64,000 nt of DNA from Cornus controversa (Eukaryota > Streptophyta > Magnoliopsida > Cornales > Cornaceae): the NCBI GenBank assembly GCA_026545225.1, contig CM048846.1, forward strand, positions 87,685,270-87,749,269, read 5' to 3'. Below the pieces are notes generated by a model that was given only the letters and a program-made list of their open reading frames with translations, was not told where the DNA came from and did not search any database. Made by a program: the position numbers and the translations under genes. Below, one piece after another: positions 53,522-64,000 of this stretch (position 1 is its first letter; every line of letters begins with the position of its first letter).

Positions 53522-53710
53522 TGTGAAAGGAACGCGTGGACAGTGCAATATAATATTTCCGCGTATGTAGTGAGAGAAAGTGGGAGTTCTCCGCGTTTTT
53601 CCAGAGAGAGAAACAGAGACCGAAAAGGGAAGTTCAAAAGTTAACGAATTGAGGACGTTGATGGTTATAATATGTTTTTGAGCCAAACACACTCTATCCT
53701 ATAAAATGTG
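53522..53710 (-). promoter_or_regulatory. likely 5' UTR and core promoter of malic enzyme
   Basis: Upstream of the proposed ATG the gene strand is CT-rich (GTCTCTGTTTCTCTCTCTGG), as plant 5' UTRs often are. TATA-like motifs CATATTATAA (53,665-53,674) and CATTTTATAGGA (53,697-53,708) lie about 145-190 bp upstream. No factor-binding site can be assigned with confidence. Confidence 0.3.
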
Positions 53711-53719
53711 GAACTTTTT

Positions 53720-54805
53720 TTCTTTTTTTTTTTTTTTCCTTCCGTAATTTGCAATCAATTTTACTAGCTGAATTTAGGAACAATTTGATTCGAGATGCTT
53801 TTCTCAACCCAAGTTTGAAAGAAACTCAATTGTCTCAAGTACAAGAATGGTATTAGAATCGAATGAGTTCAAGGGACATCAACATTTAATAGATTAAATA
53901 TATCAAAACTCAAAATTGTACCGACAACTTTTTGTTTTTTAACATCATATATATATATATATATATATACTAGTGTATGCCCGTGCCTACGGCACTATCG
54001 CGCACTCGCCACCATAACCGTTAGATGAAGTGATTGTGAGCCGTTGATAGCGAAAGACATTTTGAACCGTCAGATTCAAGCTTAAATGTAATATAGATAT
54101 AGATATATATATATATAGATACACACACCACAAATATATTGTTGTGCCAAGTACCAACAACATAGAACATAATCATAAAAATCAACAAAAATAGCAAACA
54201 CACGACATAGATTTACGTGTTTTGGCTATTGATTGAATTAGATTGGTAATGTATGTTGTTGTAATGGGTTGAACGTTTATCAATGACTCAAAAATTTAAA
54301 TTATTGACTAGTATTTTTTACTCATTTATTTATATCCAATTTTTTTTCATTCAAATCCGATGTGGGATGAAAAGTCATTCTAACAATTATTCACCCTCAA
54401 TTTAGCTTTGGTGATAGTCTAATTTTGTTAAAAATATTTTAAAATGAGTTCATACATGTTTATAATCATGATATTAATGGAATTCCTTAAAATGATAGGA
54501 AAAATATAAGTTTGATTTTTAATATATCGTATTTTAATATAAGATTTGGACCACGTAAATTCTCGTTTAATTCTTCACATATGTTATAAGATATTCCCTT
54601 CTAAAATGTCTTATTTGACCTTTTTATCAATGAAATATATGACATCCATGATGATATAATTGTATACGTGTTGTTTGGTAAATATTCATTTTAAAACTTA
54701 CTTGTTAGAACGAAAACATCGTACGATCTTCTGAAATCATGTACTATGGGCCTATGACTCGTTCTTATCGAGTCAAAAGTGACATGTAACCAAATCCTTT
54801 TTCCA

Positions 54806-54853
<48 letters not shown>

Positions 54854-55500
54854 TTCAAAAACTTTCGGTCAATGAAGAAGCGCAATTCGTTTGCAATACG
54901 CAAGGCGTATACGTACATGTATAGATATATATGACTCCAACATTAAGCATATATAAATTATTAATAGTCAAATTCTAAAAATAGTAAGAAAAATGTTAGT
55001 GTTTGGTGAAATAAGAAAAAATGATCCATCAAACAGAATTTTTTTTTTTAAATTTCTTTTACTGAAAGCATTTTTCAAAGATCTTTTAAATGAATGAAAT
55101 TTCGGAATTAAGAATCTCCTCTAAACAAAGCTTAACTGAAAAAAAGTGTTTTTGCTTGCCAATTTCTGAGGCGAGAAAAAATAAATTAACATATATTGCC
55201 TTTTATTTCTTCATTCAAGTTCACTTTTTTGTCACTTCCAAAAAAAAAATTTACTTCTTGTTTTTTTGTATTTAATTTCAATTTTAATCATGGATATTGG
55301 TTGTATTTCATGACATATTACTATTCTACTTGCATCTAATATTGTAACGGGCTTATTGCTTTGCTACACTCTATTGACTTTAGTTGAGTGCGTTACAAGT
55401 TATTACCAGTTTTCAATCCAATGCTTAAGCTAAATTAAACTTAAAAGAGAGAGAGAAAAAAGCTTGAAAGCTCAATTCCTAGATTCAAGTTCATGCAAAT

Positions 55501-55531
<31 letters not shown>

Positions 55532-56404
55532 CTTTTTCTCAAAATTGTTGATATGAACCATTTATAATATCATTGTGTGGCTCACCTTAGTTCAATCTCT
55601 ATAGAAATAATGCGTCACCACTCACCACTCACCACCTACTTTTAACACTACAATGCCTGGTAGTGGGCCAAAAATTATAGTACAGATTCATGCTTAATTA
55701 TAATAAAAAAAAAAATGATCATTGGCAGCTATAATGCAGAAAATATTTTTCATGAAAAACTTGTGTATATATATAGATACATGTATTTGAATCAATATAT
55801 CAAGGTGTCAAAATTTAACGTCCCTTCTTGACTTGATACACATACGTATCAATACATTGTATATGTAAATGATTATGGTCATATTGATAATTAATTAGTA
55901 AATTTTTTTTTTTAAAAAAAGAATTAAATGAGAACCATAGGTAATTAATTAATTTGGTCAACTATTATTTTATTCTAACGTAATCGTTACTATAAGTAGT
56001 TGTTTGTTCTTCAATAAAGGGCAAGATTTTATTTCTTGTGTTCATATTTGTTAGTCAGGTCAATGTAAAACCCCTTCTGAGGTTAGTGGTGACAGTTGGA
56101 AGCTCATGTGTTTGAACCAAATCTGCATTCTGACCCAGAACCCAATTCTGGACTTTTGACTAATTGGTACAACTATCCATTTTTTTCTTTTTCCACCATA
56201 TGCCCACTTTCATCATATACATACATATATATATGTATGTATGTGTGATGTATATATATGTGTGTATGTATAATTATTAATGCCTTCTCTTTTCCCATGC
56301 ACAAAGCATGGAGTAGTCAGTAGCCTGGGATCACATCCTAAACTGACTAATACGATTCATTGGTATATATATATATATATATATATATTTACTAACACGC
56401 GCTG
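53720..56404. other. gene-free DNA with microsatellites
   Basis: There are (TA)n tracts at about 53,948-53,968 and 54,834-54,853, the latter preceded by (CA)n at 54,809-54,832, and a (TG)n(TA)n tract at 55,500-55,530. An ACTAGTGTATGCCCGTGCC motif at about 53,969 resembles the repeat edge at 29,899. No gene was recognised. Confidence 0.5.
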
Positions 56405-56465
56405 ACTTTGTCCTACGTAGGTCCTAGTAGAGGCCGTCGCCCATAACTCAACTTTTTAATAATAC
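56405..56465 (+). repeat. direct repeat, left copy (ACTTTGTCCTACGTAGGTCC)
   Basis: A block of about 60 bp containing the palindrome CCTACGTAGG and then CTAGTA, CAACTTTTT and AATA. It recurs in the same orientation at 58,096, bracketing the Harbinger transposase remnant. Confidence 0.75.
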
Positions 56466-57245
56466 GGCATATTTGGTAACACTTGTTGTTTATTGTTTAA
56501 ATGTTTATTTAAACAGTATTTATCTTTAGATTATGATTATCCATAACAGCATTATTGTTTTGATAACGCAAAAACATTCAAATTGTTTTAAAAACTATAA
56601 ACATAAAAATATATTTGTTAATCTTAAACTGTTTTAAAAAAAAAATATCAACACAGTAAAACAAATTTTTATCATTTATATGTGAACTGTTACATTTCTT
56701 ATATTTCAATTGGGAGAGATATATAAAGTGTGTGTATCTAAGAAGCTCTACTAATTGAAAAAATAAATAATAATAATAATGGTTCAAAATTGATCATTTC
56801 AATGTTAAAATGGGTATTTGTTTTTTATATACATAATTCCAAATTTTCATATACAATTTCAAAATTAAAGGAACAATATGCCTATATATATATATTGTGA
56901 AGCGAGTAAGTAACAACTATGAATTTCATAAGACCTGCCAAGAACTAATTTGAGAACCAGTTATTTCAGACCACCACCTCATAGTATATAAAATAAAATA
57001 TGTCACGAAGACATATAGAAATAGTAATGCTTAAACAAAAACTCATTTTAAAACAAAAAACTAATTCAAAATATATTCAATTAATCAAAAGATTTCATGT
57101 TCATTCACCAAAATTATAGAATTTGCAAAATATATGTCATCATCAACGTGCTATACTACAAAACAAATTCCACTACTAATCTGTAATACACCAAATATTA
57201 TGTCACAACCAACAAATCATAATGAGATTTAGAACAATATTTTCA

Positions 57246-57905
57246 ATGACATGTTACATGGTTATTCCATATTTCATTAGCAATTATATCACGAAATTCA
57301 CTCATTTGTCGAAGTTCACTTTGATTGACATTAACTTCAACCGGGGCAGCTTGAGAAGTATAGGCCTCTGCATTTTCAGGTTCCATATTTTCATTTTCAT
57401 ATTGTGCAAATAGAGTGTCTAAACATACTTCCATCCTAATAAAATTGTGAATTGTACAACATGCAATTACAATATCTGCTTGTACATCTATGTCGTACGG
57501 TGCCATTAACCTCAATATAGGAAATCTTGCCTTTAAAACACTAAAACAATGCTTAATAACATTCTGAAGAGATGAGTGTTTAAAGTTATAAAGTTCTTCA
57601 CGATGCACCAATTCTCTACAATTTCTCCTATACTCTTGCAAATGGTATCTCTCACCACGATATGGTGCTAGGAACCCCGGCATGTTGGTGTAACCAGAGT
57701 TAACTAAGTAATACTTATTTGCATCCAAAGAATAATAAAATGACTTCAAAGTCTAATTATTGCCCCTATTTAAACCGTTAATCATATTTCAATTACCTCC
57801 TGGTGGTAACAAAAATTAACTTTTAACCTCACTGAGACATTGCATTAAGACATATGAGTCATGAGCACTTCTTTCCTAACCCGTCATCACAAAAGTGAAC
57901 TGTAT
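57246..57905 (-). pseudogene. PIF/Harbinger transposase remnant
   Basis: The minus strand keeps two pieces. The first (about 57,829-57,905) reads QFTFVMTG, a stop, ERSAHDSYVLMQCLSE, the GWEGSAHDSRVL region with Trp turned into TAG (57,876-57,878). The second (57,246-57,749) reads YYLVNSGYTNMPGFLAPYRG, HLQEY, EELYNFKHSSLQNVIKHCF, LKARFPIL and CCTIHNFIRM. An intron may separate them. In active relatives the second catalytic Asp lies in VD(A/S)GYTN; here it is Asn. The N-terminal third is absent, so the transposase is inactive. It is the nuclease relative of plant ALP1/HARBI1-like proteins. Confidence 0.85.
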
Positions 57906-58095
57906 GTCGAAAGAACATGTTGCCAACAGATGTTAATAATAAGGTATGATTTAATACAAAATATAGTTAGCTGAAATCATGTCAAGACATTTAACAAATC
58001 ACAATCATATTGACAGACCATTTTAGGATTAAAAACACATAGACAGTCCCCCACAGACTATATATATTTACCTTGGCAAAAAAACACACCCACCC

Positions 58096-58156
58096 ACTTT
58101 GTCCTACGTAGGTCCTAGTAAAGGCGGCCGCTCACAACTGAGCTTTTTGAGAATAT
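58096..58156 (+). repeat. direct repeat, right copy
   Basis: Same block as 56,405-56,465 with about 80 per cent identity by eye. It is embedded in DNA with GACAGTCCCCCACAGAC upstream and GTCCCCTTAGAC downstream. Confidence 0.75.
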
Positions 58157-58417
58157 AGTTTTTAATTATGAAAAATAGTAATCAACTCTTTCTCTCATAG
58201 CTGCGTTTTGTCCCCTTAGACTATATAAAGACTCCCTGTTCGAGAAATCCCCTACATTTTATTAATAAAAAAAAAAATTCCTATATTTTTCAATTTGTGC
58301 AAATAAGGACAAATCATCAAATTGGGAGAAATTGAACCATGAAATGACTAAAGTACCATTATTATATATATATATATATATACATATATACATTTAAAAA
58401 AAAGGCAGAACGTGGAA

Positions 58418-58635
58418 TGACAAAAATAGTACTTTTGAGTTTTCAAAAAATTTTGAGATCATCATATCCAATAGGGTGCAATTTGTTCCAAAATTTGAAA
58501 TTTTAGGAATTTATATGCACAAAATATGACAAAAATAGTACTTTTGAGTTTTCAAAAAATTTTGATATAATCATATCCAATAGGATGCAATTTGTTCCAA
58601 AATTTGAAATTTTAGGAATTTATATGCACAAAATA
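58418..58635. repeat. two-copy tandem repeat, 109-bp unit
   Basis: The unit starting TGACAAAAATAGTACTTTTG occupies 58418-58526 and again 58527-58635, with only a few differences. No coding frame. Confidence 0.92.
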
Positions 58636-59013
58636 GCATGAGTGTTTTTTTGCACATTTTCTAAACAGCAGGAGTCTTTTGCACTTTACCCTTTTAGTTT
58701 TACATGTCGTCTATCTTTTAATAATTGTACAAATGCCCCTACAAACTAATAAAAATACACTTGATCTTAAAATCCAACACCGACGAAGAGAAACAAAGAA
58801 GGAAAAATCATCTTTACGCAACTTTTGTTTTCAAAAGGTAAAAATTCAATGAATACAATTATAAATGTATTAAATGGAAATATTATCAACCATCTATATT
58901 TTTAGATTTATTATCTTGGTTTCGAAAAAAATTAATTTTATTATTATTCAAGGTCACTAATGCTAAAGTAAAAATTTCTCGGCCTTTGAATACTTGAACT
59001 TTCGTCGACCTTC

Positions 59014-59116
59014 GAAGGTGAAGAAATATCACTAAACTAGAGCACTTGGTAACATTAACGCGCTTAGAAGGTGAAGAAATATCACTAAACTAGAGCACTT
59101 GGTAACATTAACGCGC
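59014..59116. repeat. two-copy repeat, 53-bp period
   Basis: A 50-bp unit starting GAAGGTGAAGAAATATCAC and ending AACGCGC is at 59014-59063 and 59067-59116, with no mismatch seen by eye. It is followed by a CGCGCG and (TA)n tract. Confidence 0.92.
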
Positions 59117-59487
59117 GCGCATATATATATATTTATATATATTCATTGTCTTCAAATGGGTATATCATTTATGTCTTTGATGGTCATGTACCATGATGTT
59201 TGAATAGATCCTTTCATATAGTACTTGGCGTGAGAGTAATGTTAGATTTTTTTATTTTCAATTGCCAAGTCTCTAAGTTATTGCTCCCTTATATAGACTC
59301 TGGGTAGGTCAAATAACAATGTTATTGCAAAATGATAGAGATTGACTGACATAGTCTTCATTTGTGACATTGCATGGTCAACTAATATAGGATCTCATAT
59401 CTGACTTCTACCCATAAATTCTCTATTGATTCTAGTGACCATAGTCTTTGCAGCTGAGTCATTACGTTACGTACTGGCTTGACATCT

Positions 59488-59595
59488 AAAAGACGTCGTT
59501 TTTGGAGTTCAATTTTTGTGGGCGAACCATCTTTCTAAACCAAAAGACGTCGTTTTTGGAGTTCAATTCTTGTGGGCGAACCATCTATCTAAACC
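59488..59595. repeat. two-copy tandem repeat, 54-bp unit
   Basis: The unit starting AAAAGACGTCGTTTTTGG and containing GTGGGCGAACCATCT is at 59488-59541 and 59542-59595, with two differences. Confidence 0.92.
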
Positions 59596-59599
59596 ACAA

Positions 59600-62500
59600 G
59601 CCAGCATCGGTAATTCTAGTGATTGCTGTATCAATAGTTTATAAAAAATGGTGAAAATTATAATCTAATGAGAAATGAAATTACTCTACGTTCATTAATT
59701 TTCATTCTCACTAGCATTTCATTTTTAACTCATTCAACTTCTCTGAATCAAACACAACATTATGAAAAATGATATTGATGACAATTCTGAATCAAATTAT
59801 GTGAGTGAGGATGTGTGACGTTACTATGTTGATAATGTCCCACACATAATTTTATTCGAAAATTTTAGAATTCGAACTATGTATCATGACTCAACATTTA
59901 TTTCACTTTCACCATCTAATGAATGGAGAGACATTCGGTATACTAATAATTTTTCAATAAAAAAAGAGTTGTGATAGAGAGCCCAAATTCAAAAGATATA
60001 TCATTTTTTTAAAAAAAAAAATAGTAAGAACTATTTAAGGGAGTCTTAGATAGGGATGACAAAATGCCTCACCCTGCTTAGGTCTTTGATCTGTCCTGCC
60101 CCATTTGAGATGGTTTCGAGGAAGTCTTAATGGTTGTGGGGCGGTTATGGGGGTGGGAGGGAGGGAAAAACTTGCACGATAGTAGGGCGAGGATAGGGAT
60201 ATGTACTTCTGCCACGTTTATATTATATATTTACTATATTATCCTTATATATATTATACAGACGACAAATTGTCCTTATATAGTCATATATATATAACTA
60301 TTTACTTAATCAAATCTTATTGGTGGTGCATATGAGACCATACATATAAGAGTGTAAAGATGAAAAAAAGAGTACAATTATAATTATAATTACAAAAGTA
60401 CTATTCTTAACCTATTATTGCCTAGCCTCCAACCCGCCCCGGCTTGCCTCATTAATAAATGATTTTGAACTAAGACGGGGGAGCTTTGTTAAACAGAGGC
60501 GTAAATTAGGATCCCCATCCAAACCCACCACCACCGATGCCATTCCCAGTCCTAGATGAAACCTGATCTGTTAATTAACTCCCCCAGGAGAAACCTAAAC
60601 TATAACAGTTAAAACCAAAAGATAACAAAAACTTATACAAATGTGTTCTTTTGAATTAAAGGGCAAAAAAGAACTAGATCTTCTGTGAACCTAGACCAGA
60701 AAGTATCCTATCCCTTTGATGAGCCAAAAGTTACCTACGTGGCTATATGGGTGTTTATGCATAAATTGCATCTGTTTTATTATTTCTTGTTTAATTTTTT
60801 TTTTTTTTAAATTGTACGAGTTAATACAATTGTGGTCGATCAATTGGAATTATTGAGTTGAATTTGATATACATGTTAGAGCCAAATTGCACCTACAGGC
60901 TGATCTGTAATATATTATTACTTGTGTGATTAATATAATCATATTGTTACTTCTCTGGAAATTATATATAGCTATATACAGCCAATTAATTAATTAATAT
61001 ACTATGACTTAGTGTGCGTGAAAATTCTGCATCGGAAGTATAATATGCAATCAAGACAAATGATATAGAATCCCCAAATTCTTGTAATGTGTATATATAT
61101 ATATATATTGATGTTTATAGTTGTTTCACATGGCTAAATTATAAAGTCAATGTAACCTTTTCAAATTGGGCATAGCACATATCTATAGATTTTCTTTTGC
61201 TGGAATAGGACAGACATATATGATCACAACTTGGCATATTGTAAAGGACTGCCCAGGTTTTAATATATCAAACCCCTCATAATTTTGCTTCCTCTTTGCT
61301 ATATTGGTCACTTCTCGTATCTCTCACCTTCCTTAGGCGAATGAATTTAGATACACACAACAACAATTGTGAGTTGTGATCAAGTGTCCTGCTAAGCTTG
61401 CATTGGTTTAATTACCATCAAGTTCAAGTTAGACTCAAAGTTTGATCCACGTCTGGTGTTTTTTCTCATTTCAAAGTAAAAGGTAGAGGATTCGAGTCTC
61501 TCAGTTGTATTGTGATAGTTAATCTTGTCAGTATCAAAAAAAGAGATTTTTTTTTGCGTAATTTAGCATTCACTCCTTTATAAATAATCTCCTATGTCTC
61601 TCATACAAATTATACTTTATTATCATAAAATGAATCTAGGAGACTAATATCATGGGCGTTGATATTTGCACTCCATATTTGTCCTTTGACACTCCAATTT
61701 TACGCCAAATGACAATGTTACCCTTCTCTTTAAAGACTATTTACAATGAAAAAAATGCAAGTCAATCCTCTAAACAGAGAGAGGATAGAGCTGCTACTAA
61801 ATAAACCGAAGTTGCAAAAATGATTGTTGGAGAAGAAATAATTCTCTAGTTAACATTTTGAATAAATGTTAAATCCCACGATTTGCTCTACCCATGTAAA
61901 CCTCTTTCGTTTCTTTCACATTCTTTAGTTCTATGTCCCCTTTTATGGTGGTTGCCAATTCCGTTTAAAATTGTGTTCATGAATGAGTGAGATTTCTAAA
62001 ACGATACAGAGTATACCTAGTTTTAAATCCAATGATTAATTAAGAATTTTCAAAGATTTTCGCTCCCATTCCCCCTCTTCCAAGAAGTATTATTATGAGA
62101 TTTTACAAACTTTGGACATATAAACTAATCTCATTCTAAGATTTTTTTGGTTCTCTCATCGTATAATACCTTGTTACAAATTTGTCATATTTGAATTGCA
62201 TTCAAAATAAGATATATTATGGTGAAATTATCTTCTAAGTTAACTCGCAACAATGTAGCTTATGTGTGATTCAAATTCCCTTTCGATGTAAAAAGATATA
62301 GTGAGGTCTCCTTTCTAAAGGGTACAATTGTCATTACATAAATGCGTAATATCATTTCACATTAAAAATGAAGTGCATTTATCAAATTTCTTATTTGTAA
62401 ACATGGTACTATTACACATTTTATACCAACCTAAGTAATCTGGTGTCTAATTGATTAGGGTTGAGTTTGATGTTGTTCATGCTTGGATATTGATGTTGTT

Positions 62501-63190
62501 CATGCTTTTTTGTGAGCCAAACATGAGTTTTTTATGGGCAAGTTATTCACTTGGAACCATAATTCGGAGTGCCTTTAAGGCCTTATTTGAAATCGCTTTT
62601 AAAAAGAAACTTTTGACTTTTAGGGCTTAAAATCCGTTTAATGATCACTAAAGCTAGGTCTTTTTGATAAAGACCAAAATGGTATTGCTTCAAGTCAAAT
62701 TTTAAGTAGCTTTGTAATTTAACAAAACTTGCTTTATTGCATATGGTATATAAATCAAAGTTGAACCCTTGCCAGAACATTATAATGACATGTGTGTGTA
62801 GTTTTACAAACACAGCTACTCATGAACCTTCATGCTCTGATGTAGGCATGGGACTTCCAAGGGACGCATGTTAATTCAAAAATTAAACAAAATAATAAAA
62901 TATTACTTGATGTGATTACAAAAGTTTTGATCGACAAAAGTTGATTTTCTTTTAACATGTACTTTTAAAATATATATTTAAATGTGACTCCCGATTATAT
63001 AATGAATCACACATCTTCTTTGTTTAGAGCAAACTTTTGTGGTTTCTTTAAATTTAAATTATGTGCAGTCACATCATCATTTTAACTAATTACGTCATTA
63101 TTTTAGCTAAATACAAGATTTTCAAAATTTAACTCCACAACAGCTTCTTCAGATTTTTGCTAGCCAAAAAAAATAATATTTTAATAATTT
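59600..63190. other. gene-free DNA
   Basis: There is no recognisable gene on either strand. A G-rich block at about 60,050-60,200 with its C-rich partner near 60,425-60,450 looks like the ends of an unclassified repeat. At about 61,430-61,550 a GGATTCGAGTCTC motif followed by an A-rich tail suggests a decayed tRNA-derived SINE. (TA)n tracts lie near 61,091-61,110. Confidence 0.45.
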
Positions 63191-63218
63191 TTGAAAAAAA
63201 TTAAGTTGGAACATAGCA

Positions 63219-63323
63219 TATGTGGTACTCAAATTAAAACTCTCGAAATTCTCTCTCTAACAAAAATGGTTTCATTAAAAAATTTAATTTGTAGTAAAAA
63301 TTATAGAAGTTTAAGTAAGAAAA

Positions 63324-63355
<32 letters not shown>

Positions 63356-63444
63356 GCGCACCACAAATTAGAGAACTTTGATAAAAAAAATTTAATTTTA
63401 GTTAGTTGGATGGTCAGCTTGATTAAGTCAAGCACATAGCTAAA
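63219..63444. repeat. local duplication, left unit
   Basis: The block starting TATGTGGTACTCAAATT, with TTATAGAAGTTTAAGTAAG, a (CA)n(TA)n microsatellite and AAGCACATAGCTAAA, recurs at 63,679-63,903. Only the MITE at 63,463-63,671 and short flanks lie between the units. Confidence 0.9.
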
Positions 63445-63462
63445 CTCTCAGATGAAACATAA

Positions 63463-63671
63463 GCCCTATTTGGCAGAGTTTTTGCTTCGGCTTTTACGCA
63501 GAAGAAAAAGAGAAGCAGAAGCTAAATCAGGAAGCTAGTACCCCCAGCTTCCTTTAAACGCTCTTTTTGGACTCCGAAATTCTTCCGCCTTACCAATCCA
63601 AACACTCTCCAAAACGGCTTTTGAGCTTAAAAAGCCGAAAGCTGCTTTTCAAAAGCCAATCCAAACAGGGC
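63463..63671. mobile_element. 209-bp MITE between duplicated units
   Basis: The ends GCCCTATTTGG and (reverse complemented) GCCCTGTTTGG form inverted repeats, with further inverted AAAGC/GCTTTT motifs inside. It is flanked by CATAA on both sides (63458-63462 and 63672-63676). The GCCCTRTTTGG terminus recalls hAT-related MITEs, but a 5-bp duplication is not the hAT size, so the class is open. Confidence 0.65.
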
Positions 63672-63678
63672 CATAATA

Positions 63679-63903
63679 TATGTGGTACTCAAATTAAAAC
63701 TCTCAGAATTTTTTCTCTAACAAAAATGATTTTATAAAAAAATTTAATTTGTAATAAAAATTATAGAAGTTTAAGTAAGAAAAACACACACACACACATA
63801 TATATATATATAAGCGCTCATCAAAAATTAGAGAATTTTGATAAAAAAAAATTATTTTACTTAGTTGGAGGTTAGCTTGATTAAGTCAAAGCACATAGCT
63901 AAA
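63679..63903. repeat. local duplication, right unit
   Basis: Counterpart of 63,219-63,444, with the same order of motifs, a shorter (CA)n run and about one difference per ten bases by eye. Confidence 0.9.
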
Positions 63904-64000
63904 TTACATGTGGGACCAAAATTTTGGCAAAGCTTTTGGAGCAACATATGTTGATTTGATTAGCTTAAAAAAAGGCTTTTAGCAAAAGTCGAATGCATCC

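Overview
The window is nuclear DNA from a eudicot plant. It is AT-rich, its genes carry many GT-AG introns, and it is full of plant-type transposons (Ty1/copia, L1 and RTE LINEs, Au SINE, Stowaway, Mutator-like, hAT and Harbinger remnants). I could not fix the genus. There are no operons, CRISPR arrays or bacterial features.

Two genes look intact. The first is a plant cereblon on the + strand at 30,976-43,424, with 10 coding exons (533 aa), a LON-type N domain and a thalidomide-binding (CULT) C domain; it is the expected substrate receptor of a CUL4-DDB1 ubiquitin ligase. The second is an NADP-dependent malic enzyme on the - strand at 45,845-53,521, with 20 coding exons and 622 aa in my model; it looks most like the plastidic type. 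Exon joins in both models were set by reading frame and splice sites, and both CDS lengths are divisible by three.

Two further loci are dead. A 6.5-kb copy of the middle of the malic-enzyme gene lies in direct orientation at 10,889-17,401. It lacks the first two and last five exons and has a nonsense codon, a destroyed splice donor and changes in catalytic-site motifs. Just beyond it, at 17,423-19,261, is an intronless PPR gene broken by one stop and two frameshifts.

Layout: 1-4.4 kb, an internally deleted copia element with both LTRs; 4.4-10.9 kb, remnants (L1, a second copia, a gypsy-like LTR, the 5' part of a hAT element); 10.9-17.4 kb, the truncated malic-enzyme duplicate with a clean 822-bp Mutator-like insertion; 17.4-19.3 kb, the PPR pseudogene; 19.3-30.9 kb, repeats including a solo LTR with a perfect target duplication and an Au SINE; 31-43.4 kb, cereblon, whose fifth intron has grown to 4.9 kb by nested transposons; 44.2-45.4 kb, an LTR fragment; 45.8-53.5 kb, malic enzyme; 53.5-64 kb, gene-free DNA with microsatellites, a dead Harbinger transposase, several two-copy tandem duplications and a MITE.

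I saw no wholly new biological system. The most informative signals are the duplication with a paralogous empty site for the Mutator-like insertion, the plant cereblon with a complete tri-tryptophan pocket and a rodent-like Ile at the human Val388 position, and the structure of the repeats.
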